Positions 1 through 6,223 of a DNA stretch of 12,600 bases are shown here, piece by piece (the stretch's first letter is position 1; every line of letters starts with the position of its first letter). The notes under the pieces are model-generated. The model was not told where the DNA came from. It worked only from the letters and a program-made list of their open reading frames with translations, and searched no databases. The position numbers and the translations under genes are program-made. Source of the stretch: Cytophagales bacterium (lineage in GTDB: Bacteria; Bacteroidota; Bacteroidia; Cytophagales; Cyclobacteriaceae); the NCBI GenBank assembly GCA_003541895.1, contig DPLR01000633.1, positions 1 to 12,600 on the forward strand, written 5' to 3'.

Positions 1-1
1 T

Positions 2-193
2 GATTTTGCTTCGGCCGAACGATTGCTGAAACAGTCAGTGGATATGGATTCTTTTGTTGATAAAGTTTATTTTTATCTGGCAACTGCTTACTTGATGAAC
101 AACAAAAAAGAATTGGCCTGCGCGGCCTTCAAAAAATCAAAGGAGCGCAACGATGGTTTGGTGAATGCAGAATTGGAGAGGGCATGCAAATGA
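2..193 (+). CDS. C-terminal end of a TPR-like helical protein (partial)
   Basis: An open frame enters from the left edge and ends at the TGA at 191-193, giving 63 visible residues. The residues form amphipathic helical pairs: the segment reading AERLLKQSV is followed by VYFYLATAYLMNNKKELACA and then AFKKSKE. The spacing of small and aromatic residues (Y-L-A-x-A-Y, then A-C-A-A-F) is what one sees in tetratricopeptide repeats, ending in a charged helix. No catalytic motif is visible, and the N-terminal part, which would show any signal peptide, lies outside the window. Its stop codon overlaps the downstream Nudix gene by four bases (ATGA), so the two are probably translated from one transcript. 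The TPR call rests on pattern only; another alpha-solenoid is possible. Confidence 0.6.
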   Translation, partial: DFASAERLLKQSVDMDSFVDKVYFYLATAYLMNNKKELACAAFKKSKERNDGLVNAELERACK

Positions 194-834
194 ATTTATC
201 AGGACTTGTAAAGCAGTTAACTCATCGGCTGCAACTTCCGTTGCCGGGCGAAGTAGCGCATGAACCCTTGCGTGCTACTCCTGTAGGTGAGCTGAAACCT
301 AAATTTACTCACAGTGTTGCACCGAAGTTGGGAAGCGTGCTCATCCTGCTGTATGAAGAAAATGGTCAAATAAAATTTCCATTGACAAAAAGGCCCGACT
401 ACCTCGGTGCTCATGGAGGTCAGGTCAGTTTTCCCGGTGGCAAAGCGGAGCCGGGAGAAACAAAAATTGAAACTGCTCTGCGCGAAGGTGAAGAAGAAAT
501 TGGCGTGCCAATGAATCTGGTTAATGTAGTAGGTAACCTCAGCGATTTTTTTGTTATCCCAAGCAATTTCATGATTACCCCGGTGATTGGGTACACTTCT
601 ACAAAGCCCCGCTATGTGCCCCAAGAGAGTGAGGTAGTGAGAATTATTGAAGGTAATTTGAGTGATCTTATTGAAGAGAATGCCGTGCGGGTGAAGGAAA
701 TTTTGGCCGCCAAAACCTATCGCATGATGGCTCCTCATTTTTTAATTGAAGATGAAATTGTGTGGGGAGCTACGGCCATGATGTTGAACGAGTTCCGTAT
801 GATTGTGCGGGAAATAAATCCAATCTATTCCTGA
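190..834 (+). CDS. Nudix hydrolase, coenzyme A diphosphatase (NudL/YeaB) type
   Basis: A 214-residue cytoplasmic protein with no signal peptide. It carries the two signatures of the CoA pyrophosphatase branch: an upstream LTKR followed by GGQVSFPGG (residues 65-84), and a Nudix box at residues 84-106 with G84, E90, R98-E99, E102-E103 and G105. The catalytic glutamates that bind divalent metal are all present. The usual aliphatic residue after R-E is G100 here, a mild deviation. Family enzymes split CoA or its derivatives into 4'-phosphopantetheine and 3',5'-ADP; the exact substrate cannot be read from sequence. The start at 190 is preferred over the ATG at 184: it forms an ATGA overlap with the preceding gene, and GGAGAGG (175-181) lies 8 bases upstream, whereas it would be only 2 bases from the 184 start. 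Length is close to family members (about 190-220 residues). Confidence 0.88.
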   Translation: MNLSGLVKQLTHRLQLPLPGEVAHEPLRATPVGELKPKFTHSVAPKLGSVLILLYEENGQIKFPLTKRPDYLGAHGGQVSFPGGKAEPGETKIETALREGEEEIGVPMNLVNVVGNLSDFFVIPSNFMITPVIGYTSTKPRYVPQESEVVRIIEGNLSDLIEENAVRVKEILAAKTYRMMAPHFLIEDEIVWGATAMMLNEFRMIVREINPIYS

Positions 835-841
835 AGCAATT

Positions 842-876
842 GCCTAACGTAAAACACTAGGAATTCGTTTTAAGGC
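842..876 (+). terminator. Candidate hairpin after the Nudix gene
   Basis: GCCT (842-845) can pair with AGGC (873-876), and TAAAAC (850-855) with GTTTTA (867-872), leaving AACG bulged and an 11-base loop. It begins 7 bases after the Nudix stop, where a terminator would sit. No uninterrupted T-run follows, so it is not a textbook intrinsic terminator. It could equally be a stabilising 3' structure or chance in AT-rich DNA. Confidence 0.25.
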
Positions 877-882
877 TTACGC

Positions 883-914
883 TTTGACAGCATCTGATTT
901 TTTCTTTTTGTTTG
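883..914 (+). promoter_or_regulatory. Candidate Bacteroidota promoter before the alpha/beta hydrolase
   Basis: TTTG at 883-886 is separated by 20 bases from TTTGTTTG at 907-914. The Bacteroidota housekeeping consensus is TTTG, about 19-21 bases, then TAnnTTTG, so the only conserved-position mismatch is T for A at the second base of the -7 box. It would give a leader of roughly 35-40 bases before the ATG at 958. Such matches arise easily in AT-rich DNA. Confidence 0.28.
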
Positions 915-957
915 ATGGATTTAGTTTTAAATTTAATTTCAACTAAAATTTTCTGTC

Positions 958-1902
958 ATGAACAAATCTGTTTCGCCTATAATAGCCTTCGGCTTATTTC
1001 TAATTTTGCTTTCGGGCTGTGTTCCTAAAAACGAATTGAAAGAGGGGCAAGGCTATCTCAATGTGGATGGTGGAAAGATTTGGTATCAAGTGGTGGGTAC
1101 CGGAAACAAAACCCCTATGCTGTTGCTGCATGGCGGTCCCGGGGTTCCGAGCTATTATCTGAAACCGATCAGTGAGTTGGGCAACGACCGTAAAATAATT
1201 TTCTTCGATCAGCTTGGGTGTGGTAAATCAGATCACATCACCGATACCACGTTAATGACAGTAGATCATTATGTAGAAGAGGTAAATGCGTTGGTAAAGC
1301 ATTTGGGTTTGAAAGAATATTATTTATATGGTCAATCATGGGGAACGATGTTAGGTACAGAGTTTTATCTGAAACATCCCGAGGGAATCAAAGCGTTGAT
1401 GTTAAGTAGCCCGGCCATTAGTATTCCACTTTGGCTGAAAGATGCAGACTCTCTCATTTCAACATTACCTGATTCTGTTCAACATGCCATCCGCGATAAC
1501 GAGAAAACAAAAAATTATTCAGCCCCTGCATACAAGAGAGGAGTTCAGGTATTCTATGAAAATTTTGTGTCACGCAAGTTGCCTTGGTCGGCCGACTTAG
1601 ATAGCTGCTTTCTGCAAATTGGTAAGCAGTACGAATACATGAATGGGCCGAGTGAATTTACAATTGTAGGCCCTTTAAAAACATTTGATCGCACGGATAG
1701 ATTGCACGAAGTTAAAGTACCTACTCTTTTTATTACGGGTGAATTTGACGAAGCTCCTCCTAAAACTGTTAAGTATTATACCAGCCTTGTGCCCGGTGCA
1801 AAGTTTGAAATGATTCCTCGCGCAGGGCACATCACCATGCAAGATGAACCTGAATACCACAACAAAGTGGTGCGTGATTTTTTGAATAGCATAGAAAAAT
1901 AA
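958..1902 (+). CDS. Lipoprotein alpha/beta hydrolase, proline iminopeptidase-like (peptidase S33 family)
   Basis: 314 residues. The N-terminus is a lipoprotein signal: a hydrophobic stretch ends in the lipobox L18-S19-G20-C21, so the mature enzyme is probably lipid-anchored at Cys21 in the envelope. The rest is an alpha/beta-hydrolase fold. HGGPG at 58-62 is the oxyanion-hole motif typical of prolyl iminopeptidases. DQLGCGKSD at 84-92 matches the family's DQRGxGxS strand. The nucleophile elbow is GQSWG at 125-129 (Ser127), and the likely acid and base are Asp264 (in GEFD) and His291 (in AGH). Family members remove N-terminal proline from peptides, though relatives hydrolyse other amides and esters, so substrate is not certain. 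The catalytic triad is intact. A YciI-family gene follows after 24 bases in the same direction, suggesting co-transcription. Confidence 0.85.
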   Translation: MNKSVSPIIAFGLFLILLSGCVPKNELKEGQGYLNVDGGKIWYQVVGTGNKTPMLLLHGGPGVPSYYLKPISELGNDRKIIFFDQLGCGKSDHITDTTLMTVDHYVEEVNALVKHLGLKEYYLYGQSWGTMLGTEFYLKHPEGIKALMLSSPAISIPLWLKDADSLISTLPDSVQHAIRDNEKTKNYSAPAYKRGVQVFYENFVSRKLPWSADLDSCFLQIGKQYEYMNGPSEFTIVGPLKTFDRTDRLHEVKVPTLFITGEFDEAPPKTVKYYTSLVPGAKFEMIPRAGHITMQDEPEYHNKVVRDFLNSIEK

Positions 1903-1926
1903 TCGATTAACTAATTCATTTTAAAA

Positions 1927-2202
1927 ATGAAAGCAGTAGTGATTGGTGAGCGTGCCGAAGTGACAATGGATCAAATCATGGCAGTGTATCCTAGGCATAA
2001 AGTGGTAGTAGATAAATTTATTGCACAGGGTGTAGTTGTAGGCATTGGTCCATTTAATGACCTAGGTAACATGGCTATCTTCAAGACAAGACAAGCGGCT
2101 GAGCAGTTTGTAAAAGAAGATCCATTTATTCTTGAGGGTATGGTTAAAACGTACGTCATAAAAGACTGGAATGATAGTTTGTTGCCGACTGATAAAAATT
2201 AA
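1927..2202 (+). CDS. YciI-family protein
   Basis: A 91-residue cytoplasmic protein of the YCII-related, ferredoxin-like fold. The seen features are a short N-terminal strand, a helix carrying His24 (in YPRHKVVVDKF), the G-I-G-P-F turn at 39-43, and the family-typical segment in which a helix (A-A-E-Q-F) leads to D65-P66-F67 and then a final strand (MVKTYVIKDW). In YciI relatives the conserved His and the Asp of the DP motif line a pocket. Some members act as dehalogenase-like or decarboxylating enzymes, but many have no known activity, so no reaction is assigned. The gene lies 24 bases after the alpha/beta hydrolase and about 40 bases before the probable start of the DUF1349 gene, and is probably co-transcribed with them. 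Confidence 0.8.
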   Translation: MKAVVIGERAEVTMDQIMAVYPRHKVVVDKFIAQGVVVGIGPFNDLGNMAIFKTRQAAEQFVKEDPFILEGMVKTYVIKDWNDSLLPTDKN

Positions 2203-2242
2203 ACTTATGTCTATAATCAAAATCAATTCCTTCGACCAGGCA

Positions 2243-2953
2243 ATGAGGAAAAAATATTGGTTTGGATTGATGCTATTTGGGTTGATGTCTAATTGCAATC
2301 CTTCTGCAAATACTAATACCAGTGGAAACGAGTTATTGGGTGCAGTTGAGTGTTCAATAAAAATCGGTGATGTTACATTTACCAAATCAATGAATAACGC
2401 CAAAGCCTTGGCAGATTTGCAAAGCAATAAACTTTTGATTTCAAGTCCAGCCAAGAGCGATTATTTTAATGAGCCTGATGGGAAAATGACCTACAGCAAT
2501 GCACCCTTACTGCTTACCAAGATCAACAATGCGCAACCATTTACTTTTCAATTGAAAGTAACGCCTACTTTTAAAGACACCTATGATGCCGGTGCACTTT
2601 ACATTTATCAGGATGAAAAGCGATGGTTTAAGTTTGCCTTTGAGCGAGACGAACGTCAAAAAACACGCATTGTAACTGTACGCACGTCAGACACCTCAGA
2701 CGATAATAATCATGACGTGGCCGATAGTGCGACTGTATATATGAAGATATCGTCTGATGTAAAGACCATTGGTTTTTATTATTCACTTGATAATTTAAAG
2801 TGGCAGTTGGTGCGGTTATTTAAAAATGAATACCCAACAGAACTTTGGTTGGGCGTTAGCGCTCAATCGCCAATAGGCGAAGGCAATCAAGTAGCTTTCG
2901 AAGAGTGTTTACTCACAAGAAATAGTGTCAGTGATTTTCGGATGGGCAATTGA
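2243..2953 (+). CDS. Exported DUF1349 (concanavalin A-like) protein, probable lipoprotein
   Basis: The open frame reaches back to ATGs at 2171 and 2207. The ATG at 2243 is preferred because it yields a compact export signal: Arg-Lys-Lys, a hydrophobic core (YWFGLMLFGLM), then S16-N17-C18, and it avoids overlap with the YciI gene. Asn before the Cys is unusual for a lipobox, so lipid anchoring is likely but not certain. The mature part is a beta-rich domain of the DUF1349 type: strands FTFQLKVTPTF and DAGALYIYQDEKRWFKFAFE, followed by an R-I-V-T-V-R-T-S-D-x-S-D-D-N-N segment and a late FYYSLDNLKWQLVR strand pair. This family has a concanavalin-like jelly-roll fold related to glycan-binding and glycan-cleaving proteins. 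No catalytic residues can be named. The product is about 236 residues, so a single domain fills it. Its neighbours are also exported, suggesting a shared envelope role. Confidence 0.75.
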   Translation: MRKKYWFGLMLFGLMSNCNPSANTNTSGNELLGAVECSIKIGDVTFTKSMNNAKALADLQSNKLLISSPAKSDYFNEPDGKMTYSNAPLLLTKINNAQPFTFQLKVTPTFKDTYDAGALYIYQDEKRWFKFAFERDERQKTRIVTVRTSDTSDDNNHDVADSATVYMKISSDVKTIGFYYSLDNLKWQLVRLFKNEYPTELWLGVSAQSPIGEGNQVAFEECLLTRNSVSDFRMGN

Positions 2954-2963
2954 AAAAGATTAG

Positions 2964-2993
2964 TTGCGTCAAAATCATCACTGAATATTTTTT
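2964..2993 (+). promoter_or_regulatory. Weak candidate promoter before the ADP-ribosylglycohydrolase gene
   Basis: TTG at 2964-2966, 19 bases, then TATTTTTT at 2986-2993, differing from TAnnTTTG only in the last base. It lies in the 74-base gap after the DUF1349 gene, about 34 bases before the ATG at 3028. That gap is the longest within the + strand run, so separate transcription of the last gene is possible. The match is weak. Confidence 0.2.
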
Positions 2994-3027
2994 ACACGAA
3001 GTGAATTAATAACATACTTATTTTCTT

Positions 3028-4560
3028 ATGGAAAAAATTTTTCTGTGCTTACTAATTCTTCTCATCGCTTGCGAAAACAAGAATTCGGAACAATCAATAT
3101 CCCTCAAGAGCGATTTCACAAAAACAGAACTGCTCAACAAAATCAAAGGTGGTTGGGCAGGACAAGTGATTGGCGTTACCTATGGCGGGCCAACGGAGTT
3201 TCGTTTTCAAGGAACTTTGGTCAATGAGTATGTCCCGATTCCGTGGTACGAGGGATACATCAAAAAAACGATGATAGAAAATCCAGGGTTGTATGACGAT
3301 CTCTATATGGATCTCACTTTCGTGTATGTGTTTGAGAAATACGGACTCAATGCCCCTACTGCGAAACATGCAGCTGCGTATGCTACCGCAGATTATATGC
3401 TATGGCATGCAAACCAAGCCGGGCGTTACAACATTTTGAATGGTATCCAGCCTCCGCAATCCGGACATTGGTTAAACAACCCGCATGCTGATGACATCGA
3501 CTTTCAAATTGAATCAGACTTTTCTGGGTTGATGTCACCTGGCATGCCTAACACCGCAGCGTCTATAGGTGATTCGATCGGTCATATCATGAACTATGGT
3601 GACGGATGGTATGGAGGAGTTTATGTAAGCGCCATGTACGCACTTGCATTTGTTTCAGATGATATTAATTATGTTGTGAAAGAAGGTTTAAAAACAATTC
3701 CTGCTCAAAGCACATTTTATCAATGTATCAACGATGTCATTCAATGGCATGATAAATTTCCCAACGATTGGAAACAAACATGGTTTGAAATTCAGCGCAA
3801 GTGGACTGACGAGATTGGATGTCCTGATGGAGTATTCAGACCATTCAATATTGATGCAAAATTAAATGCTGCTTACATCGTGCTTGGATTACTCTACGGG
3901 CAAGGCGATTTCTCAACGACCATTAACATAGCTGCTCATGCTGGTCAAGATTCTGATTGCAATCCTTCTTCAGCTTGCGGTATTCTTGGCGCATTGCTTG
4001 GTTACGACAAAATCCCAGCTAACTGGAAACAAGGTCTTGCCGAAGCAGAAGATCTTGATTTTAAATACACAACCATGTCGCTCAACGAAGTATATCAATT
4101 GAGTTTAAAACATGCACTCGAAGTGATTCAGAATAATGGAGGAAAAGTAGAGGGAGACAAAATCAACATTGCGTTACAAACACCGGTTGCTGTAAGGCTG
4201 GAGCAATCGTTTATGAACCATTTCCCTGTGGCGCAGATTGTGGTGAAGCAAAACTCAAGTACAGAATACGCTTTCGATTTTGAGGGGAATGGTTTTGTGG
4301 TTCGTGGAGAGGCGCTACCAAAAGGAGGCTCTAACTGGAGTTACACAGGCGCCTTCGTTTATAAAACAGAAATCAGCATTGATGACACAAAACCCGAAAC
4401 GGTATTATTGCCCGTGCGTTTTACCACTCGTAGGCACGAGTTGTTTTGGAAATACGAACTCGCCCCCGGCAATCATAAAGTAAAATTCAAGATTCTTAAT
4501 CCATCATCTGAATATTTTTTGAACGTTGGCGGAGTGATCGTGTACCAACCTAAAAAATGA
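3028..4560 (+). CDS. Lipoprotein ADP-ribosylglycohydrolase-family enzyme
   Basis: 510 residues. The signal ends in lipobox L12-I13-A14-C15, so the enzyme is predicted to be lipid-anchored outside the cytoplasm. The helical catalytic domain runs from about residue 30 to 370. It shows the family's metal-site motifs: GGWAGQ near 41-46, D90-D91-x-x-M94-D95, and the C-terminal acidic motif HAGQDSDCN at 304-312 followed by a G-I-L-G-A-L-L-G helix. Known members use a two-metal (usually Mg) site to hydrolyse ADP-ribosyl bonds, but this family also contains many uncharacterised exported proteins of Bacteroidota and Planctomycetota that probably cleave other ribosyl or glycosyl bonds. Residues about 380-510 form a separate beta-rich domain (strands LEQSFMNHFPVAQIVVK and the closing YFLNVGGVIVYQP), perhaps substrate binding. 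It is the last + strand gene and converges on the aminotransferase with a 21-base gap holding no evident terminator. Confidence 0.82.
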   Translation: MEKIFLCLLILLIACENKNSEQSISLKSDFTKTELLNKIKGGWAGQVIGVTYGGPTEFRFQGTLVNEYVPIPWYEGYIKKTMIENPGLYDDLYMDLTFVYVFEKYGLNAPTAKHAAAYATADYMLWHANQAGRYNILNGIQPPQSGHWLNNPHADDIDFQIESDFSGLMSPGMPNTAASIGDSIGHIMNYGDGWYGGVYVSAMYALAFVSDDINYVVKEGLKTIPAQSTFYQCINDVIQWHDKFPNDWKQTWFEIQRKWTDEIGCPDGVFRPFNIDAKLNAAYIVLGLLYGQGDFSTTINIAAHAGQDSDCNPSSACGILGALLGYDKIPANWKQGLAEAEDLDFKYTTMSLNEVYQLSLKHALEVIQNNGGKVEGDKINIALQTPVAVRLEQSFMNHFPVAQIVVKQNSSTEYAFDFEGNGFVVRGEALPKGGSNWSYTGAFVYKTEISIDDTKPETVLLPVRFTTRRHELFWKYELAPGNHKVKFKILNPSSEYFLNVGGVIVYQPKK

Positions 4561-4581
4561 AAGAAAGAATAGGGGGGCAAG

Positions 4582-5688
4582 TTACAGTATGGCGCCTTCG
4601 ATCGCCTTCAAAATATTCTGTAATCCTTTCTCTAATTTTTCGGTCTTATCCCAATTGTAACCGATGCGAAAGTAGCGGTCATCAACTTCAAACCAGGTGC
4701 CGCGCCCAACGTAAGTGCCGTAGTTGTGAAGTAGATCGTAATGGAATTTTTGCAGGTCAATTTTAATCGATGGCCTTATTCTTGGAAAGCACACGCAGCC
4801 GCCTTTAGGTTCAATCCACTCGAGCGTGTTTTGATTGTCCATGAAGTTTTTAAGAATGTTAAAATTTTTTTTAATGCTTTGTTGAATAGGAGCGAAGTGT
4901 TTTTCTTTTTTACTCAAATAATGAAATGCAATTTCTTCATCCACAACCGAATTGGTAATAAAGATTTGTTCTTTAGCAGCCAGAAAAGTTTCCATCAACT
5001 TTTTATTCTGACATGATAACCAACCCATGCGGATGCCGGGCAATCCATACGCTTTTGACATAGACGATACGCTAATCACTCTATTTGATAGAGAAGCGGC
5101 TACGGGAAGCTTGTCTCCAAAAGTCATTTCGCGGTAGGTTTCATCGAGCAAAAGATAGGTTCCTTTTTTTTCAATGATGGCGATAATTTGTTTCAACGTA
5201 TTCTGATCGATCATCACTCCGGTAGGATTGTGCGGATAAGTAAGACTAACCAGCTTAGTGTCTTTGGTGATTAAACTATCCAATCCATCCAAATCCAAAC
5301 GATAATTATTTTCAAAAGTTAGATTCAAAAATGAAATGTTGGCGCCAATCATCCGCGGGGTTTCGATGTTGGTAGCATAATTTGTTTTCATGATCACGGC
5401 ATGATCTCCCTTATTGAGCAGAGAGGTAGCTGTGATAAACAAGGCAGCTGCTGCGCCCGAAGTAGTTAGAATATTTTCGTGTGAAAGCCCTGCATCTTTT
5501 GCGATGATTTCACGAAGACTCGGAAGCCCAAGATGGTCACCATAAAAGAGTGTGAGATTGTGTAGGTCAATGCCAAGATCACTTAGCTTTTGATCTGTAA
5601 CAGAACTCTCCGAAAGATTGCAATCAATTTTGTCGTAACCGAAGCCTTCTGGTGCTTCGATCTCAATGGGCATACGATGGTAATTCAT
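4582..5688 (-). CDS. PLP-dependent aminotransferase, class I/II (fold type I)
   Basis: 368 residues, cytoplasmic, no signal peptide. The fold-type I landmarks are in order: YGDHLGLPSLRE at 49-60, the cofactor-phosphate glycine region TSGAAAA at 76-82, YPHNPTG at 151-157 with the ring-contacting Asn154, LDETY at 181-185 (Asp182 to the pyridine nitrogen, Tyr185), SSMSKAYGLPGIRMGW at 208-223 with Schiff-base Lys212 and phosphate-binding Arg220, and the substrate-carboxylate arginine Arg341 in FRIGY. It is thus a complete enzyme, but the substrate is not evident; histidinol-phosphate-like or capreomycidine-synthase-like relatives are possible alternatives. AAGG lies 5-6 bases before the ATG at 5688, a recognisable ribosome site in a genome where most starts lack one. 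It is last in the operon headed by the propeller regulator, 12 bases behind the preceding gene, which links amino-group chemistry to that locus. Confidence 0.87.
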   Translation of the reverse strand: MNYHRMPIEIEAPEGFGYDKIDCNLSESSVTDQKLSDLGIDLHNLTLFYGDHLGLPSLREIIAKDAGLSHENILTTSGAAAALFITATSLLNKGDHAVIMKTNYATNIETPRMIGANISFLNLTFENNYRLDLDGLDSLITKDTKLVSLTYPHNPTGVMIDQNTLKQIIAIIEKKGTYLLLDETYREMTFGDKLPVAASLSNRVISVSSMSKAYGLPGIRMGWLSCQNKKLMETFLAAKEQIFITNSVVDEEIAFHYLSKKEKHFAPIQQSIKKNFNILKNFMDNQNTLEWIEPKGGCVCFPRIRPSIKIDLQKFHYDLLHNYGTYVGRGTWFEVDDRYFRIGYNWDKTEKLEKGLQNILKAIEGAIL

Positions 5689-5700
5689 TTAACCTTGCGA

Positions 5701-6213
5701 TTATTTATTCAATCGGCTAAACACAATTTTACTTAATCCTTTAATATACCTCCGGCCTGTGTTGTAGTCGGTTGGGGTAATCATTAAAATGCTTTCGCGC
5801 ATCTCGTTCATTTTTTTCCCGTCTTTGCTGGTAATTATAAAAATAGAATCTCCGGTTGGCGAATTGAAGATTTCATTCCAAGAGTAAACCACCTTGTAAT
5901 CATCAGAGGCTATAAATGTAATGTAGAATTCACTCAATAGCTTCGGGTTATCTTCATTCGGTTCAACATCTTTCAGAATATCTTTTAAAGAGATCACATG
6001 TAGATTTTTAATTGTACCCTTCTTGTCACCTTTATGGTTGGTAATCACTACATCAGAGAACGGTTTCGATTCGAAATTTTCGAGAAAGCTTAATGTAAAC
6101 GTAAACTCTTTTTTCACTAAACCAGTAACGGTAAAGTGATCGGTGGTGATTGTGTTTTGAGCCAAGGAGTAAAAACCAATCAATACAAAAAGGATGGTGA
6201 GAAGTTTTTTCAT
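5701..6213 (-). CDS. Exported oxidoreductase-molybdopterin-like domain protein lacking cysteine
   Basis: 170 residues. A clear Sec signal peptide (MKK, hydrophobic core, SLA at 16-18, cleavage before Gln19) predicts a periplasmic or secreted protein. The mature chain resembles the small stand-alone sulfite-oxidase/molybdopterin-binding superfamily domain: FTVTGLVKKEFTFTLSFLENF, a strand near 54-60, the VISLKDILKDVEP helix, the ASDDYKVVYSWNEIF segment, and the late ITPTDYNTGRRYIKGLSKI strand. There is no cysteine anywhere in the 170 residues, so the Mo-ligating Cys of true sulfite oxidases is absent, and a catalytic molybdenum site of that type is unlikely. A ligand-binding or structural role is more plausible but unproven. 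It lies 10 bases after the regulator and 12 before the aminotransferase, so it is clearly in their operon. Confidence 0.65.
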   Translation of the reverse strand: MKKLLTILFVLIGFYSLAQNTITTDHFTVTGLVKKEFTFTLSFLENFESKPFSDVVITNHKGDKKGTIKNLHVISLKDILKDVEPNEDNPKLLSEFYITFIASDDYKVVYSWNEIFNSPTGDSIFIITSKDGKKMNEMRESILMITPTDYNTGRRYIKGLSKIVFSRLNK

Positions 6214-6223
6214 TTAATGGAAA

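Noticed and set aside
217..738. 173-codon open frame on the minus strand inside the Nudix gene
   Set aside because: It lies wholly antisense to a gene with an intact Nudix signature, and its translation shows no recognisable domain or helical or strand pattern.
842..876. GCCTAAC at 842-848 resembles an integron attC core site (RYYYAAC)
   Set aside because: No matching GTTRRRY partner core lies at the other end (the sequence there is GTTTTAA), no array of cassettes follows and no integrase is present.
4561..4581. Shared bidirectional terminator in the 21-base convergent gap
   Set aside because: The gap holds only a purine-rich stretch with a run of G; no inverted repeat with a flanking T-run can be drawn.
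4557..5016. Plus-strand open frames overlapping the start of the convergent region
   Set aside because: They are antisense to the aminotransferase, which has all its PLP residues; the translations are low-complexity and lack motifs.
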